In this document: positions 33,387 to 47,170 of the stretch, piece by piece | Layout of the letters: each line of letters begins with the position of its first letter | How positions within the stretch are numbered: position 1 is the first letter of the stretch | From: JBBRCX01 sp038204465 | GTDB taxonomy: Bacteria > Planctomycetota > Phycisphaerae > Tepidisphaerales > Tepidisphaeraceae | DNA length: 48,208 bases | Assembly (NCBI GenBank): GCA_038204465.1 | Contig: JBBRCX010000024.1 | Coordinates: forward strand, 1-48,208 | Direction of reading: 5' to 3' | Notes under the pieces: generated by a model | Told to the model about the DNA's origin: nothing | Databases searched by the model: none | Seen by the model: only the letters and a program-made list of their open reading frames with translations | Program-made: the position numbers and the translations under genes

Positions 33387-36020
33387 ATGGCAGCAGCAGA
33401 ACCGCTCGTGGCCCTCACGCCCGCAAGCGTGCGACCCGCGCAGATTCCAATCGCCGGTCCTTTTCCTGCTGACGAGATCTCGGAGCCGGTGCCGGCGAAC
33501 AAGCGGCTCAACCCGGCATGGGTCGAGAGTCTGAGCGCGCGCGGCGAGCGAACCCTCTATCGCGGCGACGAACTGCGCAGAATCGGGATGCCTATCGGGG
33601 GGATATGCGCGGGTCAGCTGTATCTGGGCGGCGATGGGAAACTGTGGCGCTGGGACATCTTTAACCAGACCGGCAACGGTATTGAGGAATCCGATGGGCG
33701 AAAATACGCGAACCCGCCGGACGCGAGCGCGCCGCTCGAGCAGGGATTCGCGGTGCGCGTCACCACCAGGGGACAATCGCAAGTACGAACGCTCGATCGC
33801 GGCGGCTTCCCCGGCGTCAGCTTCTGCGGTGAATATCCGATCGGCTTTGTCGAGTACCGCGACGACGCTTTCCCGCTCTCGATTTCGCTGGAAGCATTTT
33901 CACCATTCATTCCACTCAACGCGGCTGAGTCGTCGCTGCCGGCCACGATCCTGCAGTACACCGTCCGGAACCGCGGTAACACACCGGCCGACGTTGAGCT
34001 TCTCGGCTGGTTACAGAATGCCGTCTGTTTGTACAGCGCAAAGGCCGGTTCGGGCTTTCACGACAACCAGGTCGTCCAGTTGGCCGACTTCGCCTTTCTG
34101 CAGAGCAGCGCGGGCATCGATGGCGCCGAGAAGTCTGCGCAGCAGTCGCCCGCGGACTACGGGACGATGGGTCTAGGGGTCGTTGGATCGAGCGGCGTCA
34201 TTTTCACCGCTTCGCTCGACCAATCCGCCGGCGTAGAGAGCTTCATTGACCAGGCGAACAAGGGGGAACAAGCCGCTTCCCGGCTGTGGAATCAGCAGTT
34301 AATCGGGGCGATCGGAACGAAGTTTCGCCTCGATCCCGGGGCGGAACAGCGCGTAAGCTTCGTGATCGCGTGGCACTTTCCGAACTTACCCGCGCCGGGC
34401 CCGGAGGCGCCGCCGGTCGTCGGGCGCCATTACGCCACACGGTTCGACAGCGCGCTGGACGTTTGCCGGCACGTCGCGGCGAATCTCGAGACGCTCGCGC
34501 GGCAGACGCGCCTGTGGCACGAGACGTGGTACGACTCGACGCTGCCGCACTGGCTGCTCGATCGCGTCGGCGCGAACACTTCGATTCTCGCCACATCAAC
34601 CTGTCAGTGGTGGGGCAACGGGCGTTTCTGGTGCTGGGAAGGCGTCGGCTGCTGCGTGGGAACGTGCACGCACGTCTGGCACTACGCGCACTCGGTGGCC
34701 CGGCTCTTCCCGGAACTGGAGCGATCGACGCGCGAGATGCAGGACTTCGGCACCGGCTACGACGACGCCACCGGCATGATCGCCATGCGGGGGGAATTCG
34801 CCCGCGCGTACGCCGCCGACGGGCAGGCGGGCACACTGCTGCGCTGCTATCGAGAGCACCAGATGTCGGCCGACGACGGCTTCCTGAAGCGCAACGGGGC
34901 GCGCATCCGCAAGTCGATGGAGTTTCTGCTGGCGCAGGACGGGAATGAAGACGGGATCATCGATAACGACCAGCCGAATACGCTGGATACGTCGTTCTTC
35001 GGACCCAACTCGATGATCACGTCGCTGTATCTGGCGTGCCTCCGGGCGGTGGAGGAGATGGCGCGCGAGATCGGCGAGAGTGAGTTCGCCGACAGGCTGC
35101 GCGTGGTGTTCCAACGCGGGAGCCGACGGTGCGTGGAGCAGCTTTGGAACGGCGAGTACTTCTATCACCGGCCGGACCCCGCGCACCCGGACGCGTTGAA
35201 GGTGGGTAATGGCTGCTTCATCGACCAGGTTTTCGGCCAGAGTTGGGCGCATCACGTCGGGCTGGGACGGATCCTTCCCCGGGAGCACGTGCGCCAGGCG
35301 CTGCGCTCGCTGTGGACCTATAACTGGACCCCTGACGTCGGGCCGTATCGAAAGCTTCACCCGAACGGCCGCTGGTACGCCATGCCGGGCGAGGCCGGCA
35401 TGATCCTGTGCACGTGGCCGAAAGGCGGCGGCGAGGATGCGGCGGGGAAGGTGAACCCCGGCTTCGCGGGGTACTTCAACGAGTGCATGAACGGGTTCGA
35501 ATACCAGGTCGCGGGGCACATGATCTGGGAAGGGATGTTGACCGAAGGGCTCGCGCTGACGCGGGCGATCCACGATCGCTACCACGCTTCACGCCGAAAC
35601 CCGTGGAATGAAATCGAGTGCGGCGATCACTACGCCCGGTCGATGGCAGTCTACGGCGTCTACACGGCCGCTTGCGGCTTCGCGTGCCACGGTCCGCAAG
35701 GGTCCATTGCCTTCGCCCCGCGCCTGGGTTCCGAGGACTTCCGCTGCGCCTTCACCACCGCCGAAGGCTGGGGCTCTTTCTCGCAACAGGGCGATGGCAC
35801 AACTCAGCGAGAACGCATCGACTTGAAATGGGGGCGGCTGCGCCTCACGCGACTCGAGTTCGACCTGCTTCCCGCGCTCGATGCAAAGCGCGTCGCCATC
35901 ACGCTAAATGGTGAGCCGGTCGAGGCCGCGTTTCACGTAAGCGATGGTCACGCGACGGTGGTTCCTGCCAGCGCGCTCATGCTGGACGCCGAACACTCGC
36001 TGCAGATCGTCTTCTCGTAG
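33387..36020 (+). CDS. GH116-type glycosidase (glucosylceramidase-like)
   Basis: An 877-residue enzyme resembling the GBA2/GH116 family of beta-glycosidases. The beta-rich N-terminal domain has RRIGMPIGGICAGQLYLGGDGKLWRWDIFNQ, and the C-terminal (alpha/alpha)6 domain starts around residue 370. By analogy with characterised GH116 enzymes, the catalytic nucleophile may be the Glu in FWCWEGVGCC (about residue 419) and the acid/base the Asp in PNTLDTSFFGPNS (about 533). A glucosidase or xylosidase on glycosides or glycolipids is likely. No signal peptide is seen, so it may act inside the cell. Linked to the upstream oxidoreductase by a short gap. Confidence 0.85.
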   Translation: MAAAEPLVALTPASVRPAQIPIAGPFPADEISEPVPANKRLNPAWVESLSARGERTLYRGDELRRIGMPIGGICAGQLYLGGDGKLWRWDIFNQTGNGIEESDGRKYANPPDASAPLEQGFAVRVTTRGQSQVRTLDRGGFPGVSFCGEYPIGFVEYRDDAFPLSISLEAFSPFIPLNAAESSLPATILQYTVRNRGNTPADVELLGWLQNAVCLYSAKAGSGFHDNQVVQLADFAFLQSSAGIDGAEKSAQQSPADYGTMGLGVVGSSGVIFTASLDQSAGVESFIDQANKGEQAASRLWNQQLIGAIGTKFRLDPGAEQRVSFVIAWHFPNLPAPGPEAPPVVGRHYATRFDSALDVCRHVAANLETLARQTRLWHETWYDSTLPHWLLDRVGANTSILATSTCQWWGNGRFWCWEGVGCCVGTCTHVWHYAHSVARLFPELERSTREMQDFGTGYDDATGMIAMRGEFARAYAADGQAGTLLRCYREHQMSADDGFLKRNGARIRKSMEFLLAQDGNEDGIIDNDQPNTLDTSFFGPNSMITSLYLACLRAVEEMAREIGESEFADRLRVVFQRGSRRCVEQLWNGEYFYHRPDPAHPDALKVGNGCFIDQVFGQSWAHHVGLGRILPREHVRQALRSLWTYNWTPDVGPYRKLHPNGRWYAMPGEAGMILCTWPKGGGEDAAGKVNPGFAGYFNECMNGFEYQVAGHMIWEGMLTEGLALTRAIHDRYHASRRNPWNEIECGDHYARSMAVYGVYTAACGFACHGPQGSIAFAPRLGSEDFRCAFTTAEGWGSFSQQGDGTTQRERIDLKWGRLRLTRLEFDLLPALDAKRVAITLNGEPVEAAFHVSDGHATVVPASALMLDAEHSLQIVFS

Positions 36021-36030
36021 GAGATGCGTC

Positions 36031-38598
<2,568 letters not shown>

Positions 38599-38882
38599 AC
38601 GCTTGTTTCCCTTAACTCGTGAAAAAGCTCGACAATTGAGCCGGGGATAGTACTGCCACGCTCAGCGGCAGGCAACGTTTGGTGAGGATACGGCAGAAGC
38701 GAAAAACTGCGGCGTGCCACAGCCGATGAGCGAATTCAGCAACGCAAGTCTGGACCATCAGTTGAGAGCGTTTGGAACGCTTCTCCTCTGCCCCGTATTC
38801 GTGGCTTCGACGGGCGATTCTTGGGCTCTTTGGAACTGAGCGCGTGGGCGCGGCCGGCCGCTCGCGTAAAATCTCAGGCCTT

Positions 38883-39479
38883 ATGATCCGCAATGCATTA
38901 TGTCTCCCGCTTTTCGTGACCTTGGCAGCCATAGCTGTTGATCCAGGGTTGGGCAGATCCGCCGAAGCACCGGCCACCGAGCCAGCAGGATCGAGCACCG
39001 CGCCTGCTGCGACACAGCCTGTCGTCATTGAAACCCTGGGCAGCGGGTTGATTCAGTTCAAGGTGCCGGCCGGCTGGAGCAAGTCGGACAAGACGGCGAC
39101 GCCGACGCAGGTCGGTTACGCCTCGGCCGATCGGCAGGGGGCGCTGGCGATCGAGTTGCTGCCGGCCGACGCGACGGTCGGCCCCAACATGGCGGTTGCG
39201 GTTGTCAAGAAACTGCGTGCGGACCTCAAGGCCGCGGGGAGCAGCGTCGTATTGCAACCAAAGATCGAAAAGGACCCCCGGTTTGACGTCGTCATTCACG
39301 AGCGCTGGAAGGACGGGGAGCGCGTCGCGGACCAGCTGCACATCTATCGAAGAGTCGGTTCGCGCATTGTAATGATGACGGTCAAGTCGCTGGCGGAGAA
39401 GCCGGAGCAGGCGGAGGCGATCCACAACGTCGGGAGGGAGATGCTGGCTTCCGCGCGCGCGGGGAGGGCAAAAAAGTGA
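38883..39479 (+). CDS. Secreted hypothetical protein
   Basis: A 198-residue protein with a signal peptide (MIRNALCLPLFVTLAAIAV, cleaved near GRSAEA), a short alanine/threonine-rich lead, and a folded domain: LGSGLIQFKVPAGWSKSDKT, QGALAIELLPADATVGPNMAVAVVKKLRADL, HERWKDGERVADQLHIYRRVG and an end helix. This looks like PsbP/DUF1795-type fold proteins (a V-P-x-G-W segment with hydrophobic strands after it), but I cannot confirm it. Start chosen because the signal peptide begins there; an open frame reaches 38772. Divergent from the pyrophosphatase; ends 6 bases from the aldo/keto reductase on the other strand. Confidence 0.68.
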   Translation: MIRNALCLPLFVTLAAIAVDPGLGRSAEAPATEPAGSSTAPAATQPVVIETLGSGLIQFKVPAGWSKSDKTATPTQVGYASADRQGALAIELLPADATVGPNMAVAVVKKLRADLKAAGSSVVLQPKIEKDPRFDVVIHERWKDGERVADQLHIYRRVGSRIVMMTVKSLAEKPEQAEAIHNVGREMLASARAGRAKK

Positions 39480-39485
39480 CTGCGT

Positions 39486-40430
39486 TCAGGGGAGCGGCTG
39501 CATCCGGGCCTCGACCAGCAGGCGATACCAGTCTTCGCGCGACAGATCGACATCGTCAGCGGCGAGCGCATCGGCGATATGCGCAGGGTTGGTGGATCCG
39601 ATGATCGGGACGATGTGACTCGGGTGTTTGAGCAGCCACGCCAGTGAAATCGCGGTGCGGCTCACAGCATGCTTGTGCGCGGTTTCATCGAGCACCTTTA
39701 GCAGTTCGTTCAGCCCTTTGCGGCGCGGGTTTTTTCGATCGACCTCGCCGCCGTTGCCCAGGTAGCCGCCGCCAAGCGGACTCCACGCCAGCGGGGTGAT
39801 GTGCTCGCTCAGGCACTGGTCGAGTGTGCCGTCGGAAAAGCAGTCGAGCTTGCCGAGATGAATTTCGACCTGGTTGACGATGAGCGGCATCGGGCAGGCG
39901 CGGCGTAGCGCGGCGAGGATTGAGGGGGAGAAGTTGCTGACGCCGAAATAGCGGACCTTCCCCTGCGCCTGGAGTTGCTCGAAAGCCTTCGCGATGGCTG
40001 GCGGGTCCATCAGCAGGTCGGGGCGGTGCAACTGGTAGAGGTCGATCGTCTCGACGCCGAGCCGTTTCAGCGACTGCTCGCAGGAATGCACGATATGTTC
40101 CGGCGCGAAATCGTAGCGGTGGGGCGAATCAGGAGCCGGATCTCCCTTGAAGCGGATGCCGCACTTGGTCGCGATGAGTATCTTCTCGCGCATGCCGGGA
40201 ACTTCTCGAAGCGCCTGGCCGAAGATGGTTTCGCACATGCCACGGCAGTAGATGTCGGCGTGATCGAAGAGGGTGTACCCGGCTTCGTAGGCGGCGATGA
40301 CGGCGCGCCTGCCTTTCACCTGCAGTTCGGGCGTGACTTTTGCCGGGTCCCAGACTGAGGCGATACGCATGCAGCCATACGCGAGGCGGGAGCAGATGAG
40401 CGGACTGTCGCCGAGGGATTGAGTTTTCAT
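39486..40430 (-). CDS. Aldo/keto reductase, YdhF-like
   Basis: A 314-residue NADPH-dependent reductase. The catalytic tetrad is present in context: Asp in TLFDHADIY, Tyr in the same segment, Lys in IATKCG, and His in YQLHRPD. FGVSNFSP, PLAWSPLGGGYLG and the C-terminal IIGSTNPAHI are typical of the YdhF-type subfamily. The physiological substrate is unknown. The ATG at 40430 is followed directly by KTQSLGDSPL; no Shine-Dalgarno stands out. It is the last of a minus-strand run with the two glycosyltransferase-like genes, but a 60-base gap separates them. Confidence 0.88.
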   Translation of the reverse strand: MKTQSLGDSPLICSRLAYGCMRIASVWDPAKVTPELQVKGRRAVIAAYEAGYTLFDHADIYCRGMCETIFGQALREVPGMREKILIATKCGIRFKGDPAPDSPHRYDFAPEHIVHSCEQSLKRLGVETIDLYQLHRPDLLMDPPAIAKAFEQLQAQGKVRYFGVSNFSPSILAALRRACPMPLIVNQVEIHLGKLDCFSDGTLDQCLSEHITPLAWSPLGGGYLGNGGEVDRKNPRRKGLNELLKVLDETAHKHAVSRTAISLAWLLKHPSHIVPIIGSTNPAHIADALAADDVDLSREDWYRLLVEARMQPLP

Positions 40431-40490
40431 GGATGCACGACGCGAAGGCGCAAGCGCGGAGCGCGCGTCATCGCCGACACGAAATCACAT

Positions 40491-41312
40491 TCAAAGAGCC
40501 GCCCTGAGCAGCTCTGTCATGGGCATCTTGCTGAAGCTCAGGAAACCCTCGTGCGCGATGCGGGCGCGCTCCTGCGGTTGGTCAAGATAGCTCAGGCACG
40601 TCGGGACGAGTTGATCGTATTCGACAACCGGGAGCATCCCATCATAAGGCTTGTCGGCGGCAGCCTCGGCGACCACGAAGCGCTCATTGTTGAGCAGGTA
40701 GGAGACGCGCACCTGCTCGAAGATGTTCGCATCATGAAGGTGCATGCTCAGCACGATCTTCGATCGGGCAATGAACGCGTCGCGGGCGTCGGCATAGGCG
40801 CCAAATAGAAACTTGAGCTTGCACTGCTTATCCAGGGCGGCGAGCACCGGCTCGCGGCGCAGACTCGTGGTGCCGTAGAAGAGAACATCAATATCTTTCA
40901 CGGCTGGCCTGATCGTTCGCAACGCTGGATGAAAACCGATGGGAACGTGCCTGACGCGATGGACGCCGCGCTGACGGAGGAACTCCACATTCTTCTCGCT
41001 GTAGTCCCAGACCTGCGCCGCCTTCTTCATTAGATTGAGCCACTTCTCGTTGAATCGCTTGTCCGAATCAGAGAGCTGCTCGAGCTGATAGATGATGTTG
41101 ACTGAGCCTTCCAACAGGGAGGGGTCGGGCAGCATGTGGTAGCCGAGCAGGATGTTCACCGCGTCGCGGTCGGGACCGTTGATGTGGAAGGTGCAGGGGA
41201 GACTCAGCGACTGCAGTGAAGCAGACAGGAGCTTAGCAACCTCCAGGAAGACCGCGGAATGCTCAAATCCCGGCGGGCGAATGAGGACGATGTTGTAACG
41301 GCCTTGGGGCAA
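40491..41312 (-). CDS. Glycosyltransferase-like protein (tandem paralogue B)
   Basis: A 273-residue protein resembling family-1 glycosyltransferase proteins in its second half. It shares its whole length with the next gene: YNIVLIRPPGFEHS at the start, IIYQLEQLSDSDKRFNEKWL, VPIGFHPALRTI, DVLFYGTTSLRRE, ARSKIVLSMHLHDANIFEQVRVSYLLNNERFVVAE and the end MPMTELL. The NIFEQVRVSYLLNN stretch is where the sugar-nucleotide site of such enzymes usually lies. The only available start is a TTG just after an in-frame TAG; the conserved YNIV block begins six residues later. Function inferred from fold resemblance only. Confidence 0.7.
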   Translation of the reverse strand: MPQGRYNIVLIRPPGFEHSAVFLEVAKLLSASLQSLSLPCTFHINGPDRDAVNILLGYHMLPDPSLLEGSVNIIYQLEQLSDSDKRFNEKWLNLMKKAAQVWDYSEKNVEFLRQRGVHRVRHVPIGFHPALRTIRPAVKDIDVLFYGTTSLRREPVLAALDKQCKLKFLFGAYADARDAFIARSKIVLSMHLHDANIFEQVRVSYLLNNERFVVAEAAADKPYDGMLPVVEYDQLVPTCLSYLDQPQERARIAHEGFLSFSKMPMTELLRAAL

Positions 41313-41382
41313 ACCCTGATACTAACGCAAACGCGGCCCCGGCTGAACGTCGATCATTGGACTGTTGCATCATCGAGTTGGG

Positions 41383-42210
41383 TTATTCCAGCACTCCTTT
41401 CAGGATCTCGGTCATCGGCATGCGGGCGAATTGATCGGCCCCCTCCTGGGCGATGCGGCGGCGATCCTCGGGCCGGGCGAGATAGTCGATGCAGGTGTCG
41501 ACGAGATGCTCGTAATGCACGGCGCGGATCATTCCACGGTAGGGATTGTCAGGCGCGTCTTCGGAGACGACGAAACAACCGTTATTCAAGAGGTATGAGA
41601 CACGCGCCTGTTCGAAGATCTGCGCCTGGTTGAGACGGACGTTCAAAATGATTTTGGATCGGGCGATCAACGGATCGCGTGCATCGCCATAAACCCCGAA
41701 CAGGTGCTGGAACCTGCAACGGTCCTTCAACTCTTTGAAGATCTTACGGCGGCGCTCGTTGGCCGAGCCGTAGAAGAGCACGTCAATGTCCTCTTCGGGC
41801 GCGGGCTTGATGGTGCGAAGCGCCTCGTGAAAACCGAGCGGGACGTGCTTCACGTTGGTGAGCCCGCGCTGCTGCAGGAAGCGCACATTGGAGGGGCTGT
41901 AGTCCCAGATCTCGGCGGCGTGTCCCATCAGATCGAGCCAGCGCTGGTTGAAACGCGCATCGGAGGGCGAAAGTTGCTCCAGCTGATAGATGATCGCCGG
42001 GGACGAGCGCATGTCGCCGGGGGAAGTGAGCAGGTGGTAGCCGAGGATAATGTTCGTAACGGAGCGGATCGGCTGGTTGACGTGGAACGTGCAGGTCAGC
42101 CCGAGTGACTTCATCGACTCGAACAGGAGCCTGGCGATCTCCAGGAACGCGAGCGAATGCACGTTCCCGCGCGGCTGGAGCACGACGATGTTGTAGGGCC
42201 CGGTCCGCAC
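41383..42210 (-). CDS. Glycosyltransferase-like protein (tandem paralogue A)
   Basis: A 275-residue paralogue of the downstream gene, closely alike throughout: YNIVVLQPRGNVHS, IIYQLEQLSPSDARFNQRWL, VPLGFHEALRTI, DVLFYGSANERRR, ARSKIILNVRLNQAQIFEQARVSYLLNNGCFVVSE and MPMTEIL. The frame is open to 42276, but that start falls inside the rpoD terminator, so the GTG at 42210 is preferred; this also matches the paralogue's length. There is no clear Shine-Dalgarno. A tandem duplication between rpoD and an aldo/keto reductase is evident. The sugar donor and acceptor are unknown. Confidence 0.72.
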   Translation of the reverse strand: MRTGPYNIVVLQPRGNVHSLAFLEIARLLFESMKSLGLTCTFHVNQPIRSVTNIILGYHLLTSPGDMRSSPAIIYQLEQLSPSDARFNQRWLDLMGHAAEIWDYSPSNVRFLQQRGLTNVKHVPLGFHEALRTIKPAPEEDIDVLFYGSANERRRKIFKELKDRCRFQHLFGVYGDARDPLIARSKIILNVRLNQAQIFEQARVSYLLNNGCFVVSEDAPDNPYRGMIRAVHYEHLVDTCIDYLARPEDRRRIAQEGADQFARMPMTEILKGVLE

Positions 42211-42251
42211 AGCGGGGCGCAATCTTAATATGCCGACCTGCCGCGCGCAAG

Positions 42252-42279
42252 AAAACAGGTGCTCCGCGGGGAGCACCTG
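42252..42279 (-). terminator. Intrinsic terminator of rpoD
   Basis: On the minus strand, CAGGTGCTCC and GGAGCACCTG (plus 42256-42279) pair around a 4-base loop and are followed by TTTTCTTG. The stem begins 28 bases past the rpoD stop. A textbook intrinsic terminator. Confidence 0.85.
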
Positions 42280-42306
42280 ATCGTTCGCGTCAATTCGACC
42301 GCCGCG

Positions 42307-44043
<1,737 letters not shown>

Positions 44044-44305
44044 ACCACTTCCGCACACTCTCCCGCGTTCTGGCGACGCGGGTTACGAGGTGAACGCAGG
44101 GCGGGCCAAGGACCTCAGGGGCATTCCTGATCCCTGCAACGAGCCTCCGTCAGACACCTTTCGAGCAACCGCCTGCCGGCATTTGCCGGCAAGGCACGCA
44201 CGGTTCCACACAACCGATTATCTTAGGGCCAAGCGGTTCGCTTTTTCGACCCCTGGCGCGGAGCGCTCCACAGAGGGGGCTCACAGCGCGGTGCAAATTT
44301 CTGTA
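44044..44305 (-). other. Spacer between dnaG and rpoD with a small hairpin
   Basis: TGCCGGC (44174-44180) and GCCGGCA (44185-44191) form a stem with an ATTT loop but no T-run, so it may be a processing or attenuation site in the transcript. No gene is seen in the 262 bases. A promoter for rpoD may be in the AT-richer part around 44210-44240. Confidence 0.35.
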
Positions 44306-46183
44306 TCAAACCCGCCGCAAGTCGGGCTGGCGGGCCTTTTCCTGGAGTTGGCGGAGGATGCCGACCTCATCCCGCTCCGGCCGATTCTCATCGCTTGTAC
44401 GACGCAACTCAGCAACAAGTTTTTGTTCTTCCCGCTGTCCCCGCACCGTCTGGAGATGGGCTATCGCCTCGTCCAGAGTCGGGTCAGAAGACTGCGGCTC
44501 CCGGATTTCAGGGGCTTCTCCCCTCCGCTCCCGCAAGCCCTCCACCTCCTCGATCGCTTCAATTGCCAATTCCACGAGGGCCGGTTCGCTCAGCTGCCCC
44601 AGGAATTCGTTGAATACCGGTTCTCCCTCGTCCCGTTGATGCTGCCAGTATATCTCCGCCAGCCGCCGATGCTTTGGATCGCCAAAATCCTCCACATCCA
44701 CTGATCGCTGCACGCGGGCCCATCGCTGCGGGTCCAGCAGCAAAACGCCAAGAATCCACCGCTCGGCGCGATCCTGCCCGGTAAGAGGCCTTTGCACCGC
44801 ACTCGGCAAAGGCGCTGCGTCCGGCTCCACCGGCTGGGGCCTCGAAGCGGCGCGGCGCTGGTCTCGCCGGCCTGTCTTGAACCGCCGGTTCAATTCCTCC
44901 ACCGGGATGTCCGTCAGCCGGCTGACGCGCGACAGGGCCGAGCCCCAGCGTATCCCATCGACCGGCCCGCTTCCCCGCGCGCCGGCCAGCACCTGCAGGT
45001 ATTGTTCGATCGCCTTCTGCTGTCCCGTCAGGTCGCCGCCGCTGAAATTGAACTGCCGCACCAACTGCTTCCACTTATAGCTCAAGGCATCCGGGGCCGC
45101 CGCCAGCAGGCGGGCGAACTCCTCCGCGCCCTCCTTCAGCAGGAACTCGTCCGGGTCAACCTCCGGCGGCATCGAAGCGATCGCGATCTCGATCGGCTGC
45201 GTCAAAAACAACCCGACCGCGCGATCGACGGCGGCGTCGCCTGCGGTGTCGGCATCGAACAGCAAGACGATCCGATCGGCGAACCGCCGCAACACGCCGA
45301 CATGCTGCTCGGTCATCGCGGTGCCGAGCACCGACACGACATTGCTGACGCCAAACTGGTGCGCCATCACGACGTCGGTGTATCCCTCGACCACCACCGC
45401 CGTCCGCGTCTCGACGATCTTCTGCCGCGCCAAGTCGATCCCGAAGACGCTACGGCTCTTTGAAAACACCGGCGTCTCCGGGCTGTTCAGATACTTCGCC
45501 GGGTCCTCTGACCCCGGCATCACGCGCCCGCCGAATGCGATGATCCGTGCCGCTTCGTCGCGGATTGGAAACATCAGGCGGTTGCGGAAGGTGTCGTAGT
45601 ATCCTTCGCCGCGCTCGCGCGGCTTCACCAGGCCGCCCAGCGCAAGTTGCTGCGGGGTGAACTTGCGGCCGACCGGGCTCTTGAGCAGGCCATCCCACGC
45701 ATCGGGCGCCAGCCCGATCTGGAATCGCTTGATCGACTCGAGATCGATGCCGCGGGCCTTCAGATAGTCGCGCGCGGCGGCCCCGAGCTCATCGCTTGCC
45801 AACGACTTTTCAAAGAACGCGCAGGCGGCGGAGTGCGCTTCCAGCAGGACCTGCCGCTCGCCTGTCTTTTCTTTCGACACGCCGAAGCGCGGCATCTCGA
45901 TCCCCGCCTGCTGGCCGAGGGCCTTGAGCGCTTCCAGGAATTCGACGCGGTCGCGCTTGATGACGAAATCGATTGCGTTTCCGCCGGCCTTGCATCCGTA
46001 GCAGTGGAAGTACTGCCGGGTCGGGCTGACGTGAAACGAGGGCGTCTTCTCCTGATGGAACGGGCACAGTCCGACGAAATCGCGGCCCCGGCGCTTGAGC
46101 GCAACGCTGCGGCCGATCAGCTCGACAATGTCGATCGCCTGTAAGACCTGCGCCTTATGGTCACCCGCGCCAGAGGTATTCAC
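44306..46183 (-). CDS. dnaG: DNA primase
   Basis: DnaG (625 residues) makes RNA primers at the replication fork. The N-terminal zinc finger is seen (CPFHQEKTPSFHVSPTRQYFHC, then GC of YGCKAGG). The core has FRNRLMFPIRDEAARIIAFGGRVM, AVVVEGYTDVVMAHQFG (Toprim, with its Glu), and LLFDADTAGDAAV (the Toprim DxD). The C-terminal third is the helicase-binding helical domain, rich in Glu and Arg, with low conservation as usual. The start is taken as GTG at 46183, which lies five bases after AGGGG; GTG at 46189 is also possible. Followed by rpoD. Confidence 0.96.
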   Translation of the reverse strand: MNTSGAGDHKAQVLQAIDIVELIGRSVALKRRGRDFVGLCPFHQEKTPSFHVSPTRQYFHCYGCKAGGNAIDFVIKRDRVEFLEALKALGQQAGIEMPRFGVSKEKTGERQVLLEAHSAACAFFEKSLASDELGAAARDYLKARGIDLESIKRFQIGLAPDAWDGLLKSPVGRKFTPQQLALGGLVKPRERGEGYYDTFRNRLMFPIRDEAARIIAFGGRVMPGSEDPAKYLNSPETPVFSKSRSVFGIDLARQKIVETRTAVVVEGYTDVVMAHQFGVSNVVSVLGTAMTEQHVGVLRRFADRIVLLFDADTAGDAAVDRAVGLFLTQPIEIAIASMPPEVDPDEFLLKEGAEEFARLLAAAPDALSYKWKQLVRQFNFSGGDLTGQQKAIEQYLQVLAGARGSGPVDGIRWGSALSRVSRLTDIPVEELNRRFKTGRRDQRRAASRPQPVEPDAAPLPSAVQRPLTGQDRAERWILGVLLLDPQRWARVQRSVDVEDFGDPKHRRLAEIYWQHQRDEGEPVFNEFLGQLSEPALVELAIEAIEEVEGLRERRGEAPEIREPQSSDPTLDEAIAHLQTVRGQREEQKLVAELRRTSDENRPERDEVGILRQLQEKARQPDLRRV

Positions 46184-46189
46184 GCGCAC

Positions 46190-47170
46190 CCCTGAATCGT
46201 AAACCGACCACCGGACGCATCGCCGGGGGCGCTACACTGCTATTCCCTGCGGCAATCCAATCGCCGACGTGACTTAAGATCAGGTATAAACAGACTTAAC
46301 AGCTTTTCTAGCCAACGAACCATTCAAATATAGCACCGGTTCGCTGGGGGGTCAAATTCAAGCCGATTTTTAGACGCGGGGACCCGCGCAGCCGTCCCCC
46401 AAGCCACCGGTGCATGATATCGTTGGAATATCTTCTCCCATCTCCGGTCTTTTGCGTTAAATCCGTGGATCGACCGCAGTCTGACGCCCCCGGCCCTCCC
46501 CAATCCCATCCTTCCACCATCGGAGGTCCATCCCTGCGCCGCAGACCGCCCGCCGCACTCCGAACCACCCTTCTGCCATCCGCTCCAGCAGGGATCGGGA
46601 CGCTCCCGTCACTCCTCGATGAGCGCCCACGACCCTTCCCAGAAATGGGTTCGTTTCGGCCACTAGTAATGCCGTCAACACCCGACTGGCAAAAGTGGCC
46701 TTGGGTTTTCCACTTGAGATTCGCCGACCATCTCGGCGCTGTTTCGACAGAATTCAAAGTGACCCATGCAGGGCTTTCGTGGGCTTTCGTGGGCTTTTGT
46801 GGACCTCGTTCGCTCCAATCCTCCCTCACGCCCTCGTGACGGACCTTCAGCTTACCCCGGCTAATACAGCCGCATCCCCTCGGTAATCTCTTCGATTGTC
46901 AAAGAGCCCCCCGATAAGCGGGGAAACTGCACCTTTCATCCTACATTCTTTCATGACCGAAGGCAACCACTGGCTTCTCAACAAAAACAATTTCTCCCGA
47001 AGCGCCCAAACCCCATCGCCGCCCCTCCCGCCGCCCCAGATCCGCCGAGAATTGCCGGCGCCACACAGCGCAAAGAACATGGCCCTCGACGCCGGGCTTC
47101 AGCATCACGATGAAGCAGGAATCGTTGGCTGAATTCGAGTATCCGCGCGGCAGCGCGTGGCGGCGGCGAA
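46190..47170. other. Gene-free stretch upstream of dnaG with tandem decamer and boxA-like site
   Basis: About 980 bases with no open frame I can support. The longest (46308-46829 minus, 173 codons) has no family features and uneven codon use. It holds an AT-richer part at 46265-46330 (likely dnaG promoter), a three-copy decamer repeat (46771-46800), a hairpin (CCCCG at 46909, CGGGG at 46919), and a GCTCTTTGACAATCG stretch on the minus strand at 46893-46907. The right end leads to the last gene. Confidence 0.5.
46771..46800. repeat. Tandem decamer GGGCTTTCGT x3
   Basis: Three adjacent copies at 46771, 46781 and 46791, the last with one change (GGGCTTTTGT). Minus strand: CACGAAAGCC. No gene spans it convincingly. 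Confidence 0.75.

Noticed and set aside
42211..42276. Upstream extension of glycosyltransferase-like paralogue A
   Set aside because: The GTG at 42276 falls within the rpoD terminator, and the paralogue lacks a matching extension.
46308..46829. A 173-codon minus-strand open frame upstream of dnaG
   Set aside because: No domain, crosses a tandem decamer repeat, and has no convincing start; kept as gene-free DNA.
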